Assembly (NCBI RefSeq): GCF_013839445.1
Contig: NZ_JACDIT010000013.1
Location: 34,975 to 98,974 of the forward strand
Reading direction: 5' to 3'
Source: Chthonobacter albigriseus
GTDB lineage: Bacteria > Pseudomonadota > Alphaproteobacteria > Rhizobiales > Pleomorphomonadaceae
DNA: 64,000 nucleotides
Part shown: positions 58,898-64,000 of the stretch, piece by piece
Layout: each line of letters begins with the position of its first letter
Position numbering within the stretch: position 1 is the stretch's first letter
The notes under the pieces: generated by a model
Database searches by the model: none
The model's input: only the letters and a program-made list of their open reading frames with translations
Told to the model about the DNA's origin: nothing
Program-made: the position numbers and the translations under genes

Positions 58898-60064
58898 ATG
58901 TCCGTCTCGATCCACCGCGCCCGCTGGGCGATCGCCGCCGTCTTCTTCGTCAATGGAGGCCTGCTCGGGAGCTGGGCTCCGCAGGTCCCGCTGGTGAAGG
59001 AGCGCCTCGGCCTTTCGCCCGCCGATCTCGGCCTCGCCCTCCTCGTCCTGGCGATCGGCGCGGTGACCGCGATGCCCTTTTCCGGCATCCTGTCCGGGCG
59101 CTTCGGCAGCTCGGTCGTGACCCGCACCGCGATCCTTTTGCAGATGGTGCTGCTGCCCTTCGTCGCCGTCGTGCCTTCCTTCGCCATCCTCTGCCCGCTC
59201 CTTTTCGCTTTCGGCGCCGCCAACGGCGTCTGCGACGTCGCGATGAACGCCCACGGTGTGGAGGTCGAGCGCCGCTACGCCCGGCCGATCCTCTCCTCGC
59301 TGCACGGTATGTGGTCGGTCGGCGGCTTCGTCGCCGCCTCCGCCGCCGCCGGATTGCTGGCCCTGGTCACGCCTCTCTCGCATCTCCTCATCGTCATCGC
59401 GGCGGCTGCCGTCATCCTCCTCGTCGCGCTGACGAACCTCCTCCCCGCCGACGCCGACAAGGGCCCCGCGGAAGGCTCCTTCGTCTGGCCCAACCGCGTG
59501 GTCCTTGCGATCGGCGGCCTCACCGCCCTCGTCTTCCTGGCCGAAGGCGCCATGCTCGACTGGGCCGCCGTCTACCTGCGCGACGACCTGCTTTCCTCGC
59601 CGAGCTTCGCCGCCACAGGCTACGCGGCCTTTGCCGGCGGCATGGCGATCGGCCGCTTCGCCGGCGATGCCATCCGCCGCCGCGTCAGCGCCGTCCGGCT
59701 CGTCCGCTGGAGCGCCCTGGCGGCGGCGCTCTTCCTCGCCCTCGGCGTCGCCTCCGGGTCGCCGCTGGTGGTGGTGGCCGCCTTCGGCGCGACCGGGCTC
59801 GCCCTCGCCAACATGGCGCCCGTGCTGTTCGGCGCCGCCGGCCGTCTCCCGGGCCAGAGCTCCGCCGCGGGCGTTGCAGCCGCCGCCACCTGCGGCTACT
59901 TCGGCTTCCTCGCCGGCCCGCCCGTGATCGGCTTCGTGGCCGAAGCCTTCTCCCTCGGCGCCGGTTTCGTGCTCCTCTCGCTCGGCTGCCTCGTGGTCGC
60001 CGTCGCCGCCGTGGCCGCCCGCCCCGCGGATCTTGCGCCCGATCCCGACGGAACCGTCGGATAG
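58898..60064 (+). CDS. MFS transporter, YbjJ-like
   Basis: This 388-residue protein has about twelve predicted helices and begins SIHRARWAIAAVFFVNGGLLGSWAPQVPLVKERLGLS. It has GAANGVCDVAMNAHGVEVERRYARPILSSLHGMWSVGGF near residues 107-145, which is characteristic of the YbjJ/Bsr-related MFS subgroup. The substrate is unknown. It is 24 nt downstream of the DeoR gene and probably cotranscribed with it, suggesting uptake of a sugar or nucleoside-type molecule. Confidence 0.85.
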   Translation: MSVSIHRARWAIAAVFFVNGGLLGSWAPQVPLVKERLGLSPADLGLALLVLAIGAVTAMPFSGILSGRFGSSVVTRTAILLQMVLLPFVAVVPSFAILCPLLFAFGAANGVCDVAMNAHGVEVERRYARPILSSLHGMWSVGGFVAASAAAGLLALVTPLSHLLIVIAAAAVILLVALTNLLPADADKGPAEGSFVWPNRVVLAIGGLTALVFLAEGAMLDWAAVYLRDDLLSSPSFAATGYAAFAGGMAIGRFAGDAIRRRVSAVRLVRWSALAAALFLALGVASGSPLVVVAAFGATGLALANMAPVLFGAAGRLPGQSSAAGVAAAATCGYFGFLAGPPVIGFVAEAFSLGAGFVLLSLGCLVVAVAAVAARPADLAPDPDGTVG

Positions 60065-60139
60065 ACCCAACGGATGGGGGTTTTCCGCCGAATTCCGCTT
60101 GCAGACCGCAGTGCACCGCAATACGGTCCCGCCCGCTAG

Positions 60140-61381
<1,242 letters not shown>

Positions 61382-61411
61382 GGCCGTCGCCTCCACTTTG
61401 GACCTAATCGC

Positions 61412-61445
61412 AAGGCCGAGCGTCTCCCGGGACCTCGGCCTTTTC
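61412..61445 (+). terminator. Rho-independent terminator after aspC
   Basis: AAGGCCGAG and CTCGGCCTT form a 9-bp stem with a 13-nt loop, followed by TTCC. The remaining 61446-61911 stretch holds no convincing gene. Confidence 0.75.
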
Positions 61446-61775
61446 CGCGTCGCCACCGGTCCCTCCGTCCGCCGATGCGCCTCGGCCGGTCCCGGCATTT
61501 CCCTGCCCTCAGCCCACCGCACCGGCACGGCCCCCTGGTCCGCCCCTCTGCCGCTTGATACCCGCTCCTGACATCGGCTGGTCCACTCCGTCGAGCGCAC
61601 CGCCGCTCTTTCCCTTCGCCACCCCAACCGCTGCCGTCGCCCATCGTCTGCCCGTGCCGAGAATGCATCTCGTCCGGAGCGGGGGAACATCTTTTCTGCG
61701 ACAGCACCCGCCGCAAGCGTTGGCTTCGGCGGAGCCGATCCTGCCCGTCCGCTGGCGGACAGTCCGTTAAGGCTT

Positions 61776-61793
61776 GATTCACCGCGGTGAATC
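61776..61793. promoter_or_regulatory. Perfect 18-bp palindrome
   Basis: GATTCACCGCGGTGAATC is a perfect 9+9 palindrome, 125 nt upstream of the small membrane protein at 61918. It is long enough to be unlikely by chance in this region. The binding protein is unknown. Confidence 0.5.
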
Positions 61794-61917
61794 CGCCTCC
61801 AAATCGCCTGAAACTATCCGGACCGCCACCATGATCTCGGCCTTCGCAAGCCGGAATCGGCAGGCCAAATCACCCCCGTCGAACCGAACGAATCGACCTG
61901 CGAACGAGGGGATGATC

Positions 61918-62364
61918 ATGACCACACCGGGTGTCTTCAGCGACCACGAGAACCGCGCCGTCGCAACCAGCGTCCCGGATGTGATGGCGGTCGACGACGT
62001 GGCCGTCGGCGCCGGCGCTTCGATCGTGATCGCGGTCGCCGCGACCCTCGCCCTGACGATCAGCGTGATCGTCGCCGCCCTGTCGTCCGCCTCCACCGCC
62101 AAGGCCGGCGAGATCGCCCCGATCGCCGTGATGGCGGACGCCCCCGCCGCGCCGTCGGCGCCCCGCTCGGCGACCTTCCTGGCCGCAGAGCCGGCGACGG
62201 CGACGGCCGAGGATCGCAGCCTCGCCCCCGCCGTCAGCATCGGCTTCGTCGCCGCCATGCTTGCCGCCGGCATCGGAGCGGGCCGGGCGCTGGCACGCGC
62301 CGCCGCCGGATCGCCCACCCGGATCCGCCGACCGGCACCAGCCCAACCGCGCCGCGCCCGCTGA
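61918..62364 (+). CDS. Small membrane protein of unknown function
   Basis: This 148-residue protein has two hydrophobic segments, SIVIAVAATLALTISVIVAALSS (about 34-56) and VSIGFVAAMLAAGIGAG (about 104-120), joined by an Ala/Pro-rich linker, with a basic C-terminus (RIRRPAPAQPRRAR). GAGGGG lies 7 nt upstream of ATG 61918. Open frames on the minus strand also cover the region, so the assignment is moderate. I do not recognise the family. It is followed by the DUF1499 gene in the same orientation. Confidence 0.55.
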   Translation: MTTPGVFSDHENRAVATSVPDVMAVDDVAVGAGASIVIAVAATLALTISVIVAALSSASTAKAGEIAPIAVMADAPAAPSAPRSATFLAAEPATATAEDRSLAPAVSIGFVAAMLAAGIGAGRALARAAAGSPTRIRRPAPAQPRRAR

Positions 62365-62530
62365 TCCCGTCAGACCCCGGAAACGCCTGCCTCATTGCGG
62401 GGACTTGCGCCCGGACGGCGATCGCTCTATCTCCCGGCGACCCGCCGTCCGGCCGCGGACATCGACCCGCCCACCGTCGGCGGCGCCGGTGCCGACCCGG
62501 CCGCCTCTCCCCTCCAACGGCCGGACGCCC

Positions 62531-63082
62531 ATGCCGCGGCTGTCGATTCCTCCGGCGCTGAGAGTCCCGATGCTGCTCGCCGCCGTTCTCGCCGCGCTCG
62601 CCCTCGTCGCCGTCGGCGGCGTGCTGGCGATCGGCCGCGAAACGGTGTGGGAGCGGGCCTTCGGGCCGCCGGATCTCGGCCCCTACGACTTCGGCAAGCT
62701 CACCCGCACCGGCAAGCTCAACGACGCTCTGGCCTGCCCGCTCGGCGCCTGCCTCGGCGCCGACCCGACCCTCTCCGTGCCGGTCTTCGCGGTGGAGCCG
62801 GCCGTGCTCTTCGCCGCGATCCGCACCGCCGTGACCGCCGACCCCGCCAACCGCCTCGTCGAGGACGACCCGGCCAGGGGCCGGCTGCGGGCCGTGATGC
62901 GCACCGCCGTGTTCCGGTTTCCCGACACCCTCTCGGTGGAGGTCGTGTCGCCGTCGCCCGGCACGGCCACCTTCGCCGCCTACTCGCGCAGCCAGATCGG
63001 CCACGCCGACCTCGGCGCCAACGCGGCGCGGCTGAGAAGCCTCGTCGAAGCCCTCCGCCGCGCGCTGCCCGACGCAGGCTGA
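62531..63082 (+). CDS. DUF1499 family membrane-anchored protein
   Basis: This 183-residue protein has an N-terminal hydrophobic segment (VPMLLAAVLAALALVAVGGVLAI, about 12-34) and a DUF1499 domain from residue 50 on, with NDALACPLGACLGADP, VMRTAVFRFPDTLSVEV and SRSQIGHADLGANAARLRSLVEAL. The domain is found in many alphaproteobacteria and its function is unknown. The ATG at 62531 is chosen for the membrane anchor start; the same frame extends upstream without recognisable content. Confidence 0.8.
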   Translation: MPRLSIPPALRVPMLLAAVLAALALVAVGGVLAIGRETVWERAFGPPDLGPYDFGKLTRTGKLNDALACPLGACLGADPTLSVPVFAVEPAVLFAAIRTAVTADPANRLVEDDPARGRLRAVMRTAVFRFPDTLSVEVVSPSPGTATFAAYSRSQIGHADLGANAARLRSLVEALRRALPDAG

Positions 63083-63101
63083 TCGCCCGGAGGACGGACC
63101 T

Positions 63102-63138
63102 GGCCGGCCGCCGCCGCCGGAGCCGCGGCGGCCTGGCC
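63102..63138. terminator. GC-rich hairpin between two converging genes
   Basis: GGCCGCCGC pairs with GCGGCGGCC around a 10-nt loop, between the DUF1499 and cold-shock stops. There is no T-run, so bidirectional termination is only possible. Confidence 0.4.
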
Positions 63139-63139
63139 G

Positions 63140-63367
63140 TCAGTCGATCACCTTCAGATCCACGGCCTTCGGACCCTTGCCGCGCTTGTCCGGCTCGGTG
63201 GCGTAGGAGACGCGCTTGCCGTTCTCCAGGCCCGCCAATCCCGATCGCTGCACCGCGCTCACGTGGACGAAAACATCGTTTCCGCCGAGATCCGGTACGA
63301 TGAACCCGTACCCCTTCGCTTCGTTGAAGAACTTGACCACACCGGTCTGACGCACCACGTCCTGCAT
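63140..63367 (-). CDS. Cold-shock domain protein
   Basis: This 75-residue CspA-type protein has RNP1 KGYGFI and RNP2 DVFVHVSA, the RNA/ssDNA-binding motifs of the cold-shock fold, with a C-terminal PKAVDLKVID. It acts as an RNA chaperone or single-strand binder. The ATG at 63367 fits the family start; in-frame upstream codons have no similarity. Its leader is long and AT-rich compared with the surrounding DNA, as in cold-inducible csp mRNAs. Confidence 0.92.
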   Translation of the reverse strand: MQDVVRQTGVVKFFNEAKGYGFIVPDLGGNDVFVHVSAVQRSGLAGLENGKRVSYATEPDKRGKGPKAVDLKVID

Positions 63368-63700
63368 CGATAAGCCACCCCATCCACGCGCGAGCCCCCA
63401 CCCGCGCTTTATTGATATCCGGGCATCGCACTCCACGGCGCCCTTCACCGCTCTCATTGAAAGCGGAAATTGCACGACGGCCGCACCCCCATCCGGCCGT
63501 GTTCCCGACTTGTTGGAACACCGCCAATAATGGCTATTTTTAACAACGTTGAAAAGTCCTCTTCAGCCTTTCGACGAAGAATTTCCCAGTGCAGCTTCAA
63601 GTCGAAACAGACGATATTTCGTATTTGCATGATTTCGCCGACCGCCGTTGATGCATCTTTCTGACTGTCTTTTATCGTGTGAAATGACAGTGGCGCCTGA
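63368..63700 (-). other. AT-rich upstream region of the csp gene
   Basis: This stretch has markedly lower GC than its surroundings (for example 63525-63680). It probably holds the csp promoter and a long 5' leader. Small ORFs here (such as a 58-residue one starting at 63630 on the minus strand) have no recognisable similarity. The last 300 bases of the window (63701-64000) hold no gene I can support. Confidence 0.4.
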
Positions 63701-64000
63701 CGGCGCGATCGCGGCACGACTTGGATCGATGGGAGGTTTGGCGCCTCCGCGGGCGCGTCCGGACGCACCGCCGCTTCACGTATCCGGTTCCCAGTGTGAA
63801 GTTCGGCGAAGTCCGGCATCCGGATCGCGCCGTCCCGGCCACCGATCCCGCAAGCGGTATCGCCTGGACCTGCTCGGGACGGTTGAAGCTTTCGGAACGC
63901 CCCGCACCCGCTGCCGACCGTTGTCCGGTCGCACCTCTTCGTTTCCGCGCGGAGTGCCGCCGGAGCATGGGATGCAAGGCTGCCCCGATGCGCGGGGCGT

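Noticed and set aside
61779..62318. Minus-strand open frame of 179 codons opposite the small membrane protein
   Set aside because: It is Ala/Val/Thr-rich without motifs. The plus-strand frame has an RBS and two membrane segments, although the call is not certain.
63106..63133. GCC-rich repeats near 63.1 kb as a possible CRISPR or repeat array
   Set aside because: It is a single GC-rich hairpin; no regular repeat-spacer pattern exists anywhere in the window.
63454..63819. Small frames on both strands upstream of csp
   Set aside because: No similarity and no RBS; the AT-rich DNA is better explained as promoter and leader.

Overview
This 64 kb window reads as an ordinary chromosomal segment of a high-GC alphaproteobacterium, most likely in the Hyphomicrobiales (Rhizobiales). 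Markers for this are a FrcB-type sugar-binding protein with its transporter, a LysR regulator of the LsrB/VtlR type directly after trxB, dnaG followed by rpoD, a HlyU-family small protein, an enlarged CarB split from carA, and CTTG-type promoters. The genus cannot be fixed from the sequence alone. I saw no rRNA operon, prophage, IS element or CRISPR array.

Layout. 1-5.8 kb: the N-terminal part of a Gfo/Idh/MocA dehydrogenase running off the left edge, an AI-2E family membrane protein with an extra C-terminal domain, two SDR-type oxidoreductases, an HPP membrane protein and an alpha/beta hydrolase. 5.8-11.4 kb: a minus-strand operon (SbmA/BacA-like ABC transporter, GH3 beta-glucosidase, GH144-like glucanase, hydrolase) behind a good sigma-70 promoter whose -10 lies in a near-palindrome. 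11.5-15 kb: a tiny proline-rich protein, a DMT exporter and a metallophosphoesterase with a membrane segment and low-complexity tail. 15-20 kb: the frcBCA sugar importer, divergent from a ROK regulator and a RbsD/FucU mutarotase, with one inverted-repeat operator between them. 20-23 kb: a GFA protein, two secreted TPR proteins (the second frameshifted) and a CAT-anticodon tRNA.

23-40.5 kb is core housekeeping: a SIMPL protein, dnaG, rpoD, HlyU, an acyl-CoA thioesterase, a small secreted protein, a SnoaL-like protein with a nitrilase, carA, a K+ channel, an MFS exporter, a zinc metallopeptidase, carB and greA. 40.5-47.9 kb is one tightly overlapping LPS inner-core operon: hldE, hldD, waaF, waaC, a GT2, a WaaG-like GT4 and another GT4. 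47.9-54.4 kb is a visibly more AT-rich glycan island: a PAPS-dependent sulfotransferase, a SAM methyltransferase, two GT4s, a convergent FkbM methyltransferase, an Lrp regulator and a GT9. It looks like a strain-specific surface-polysaccharide decoration module added to the core operon.

54.5-58 kb is a redox and regulatory block: trxB, lsrB/vtlR, then an AbcR-like small RNA with its own promoter, an upstream LysR-type dyad and a strong terminator, followed by convergent msrP. 58-64 kb holds a DeoR regulator preceded by GCACGA repeats, an MFS permease, an aspartate-type aminotransferase, two small membrane proteins (one DUF1499) and a cold-shock protein with a long AT-rich leader.

The most interesting points are the LsrB/AbcR locus, the sulfotransferase glycan island with a possibly leaderless first gene, the intracellular-looking beta-glucan operon, the FrcR-type operator, the frameshifted TPR gene and the phosphatase fusion.
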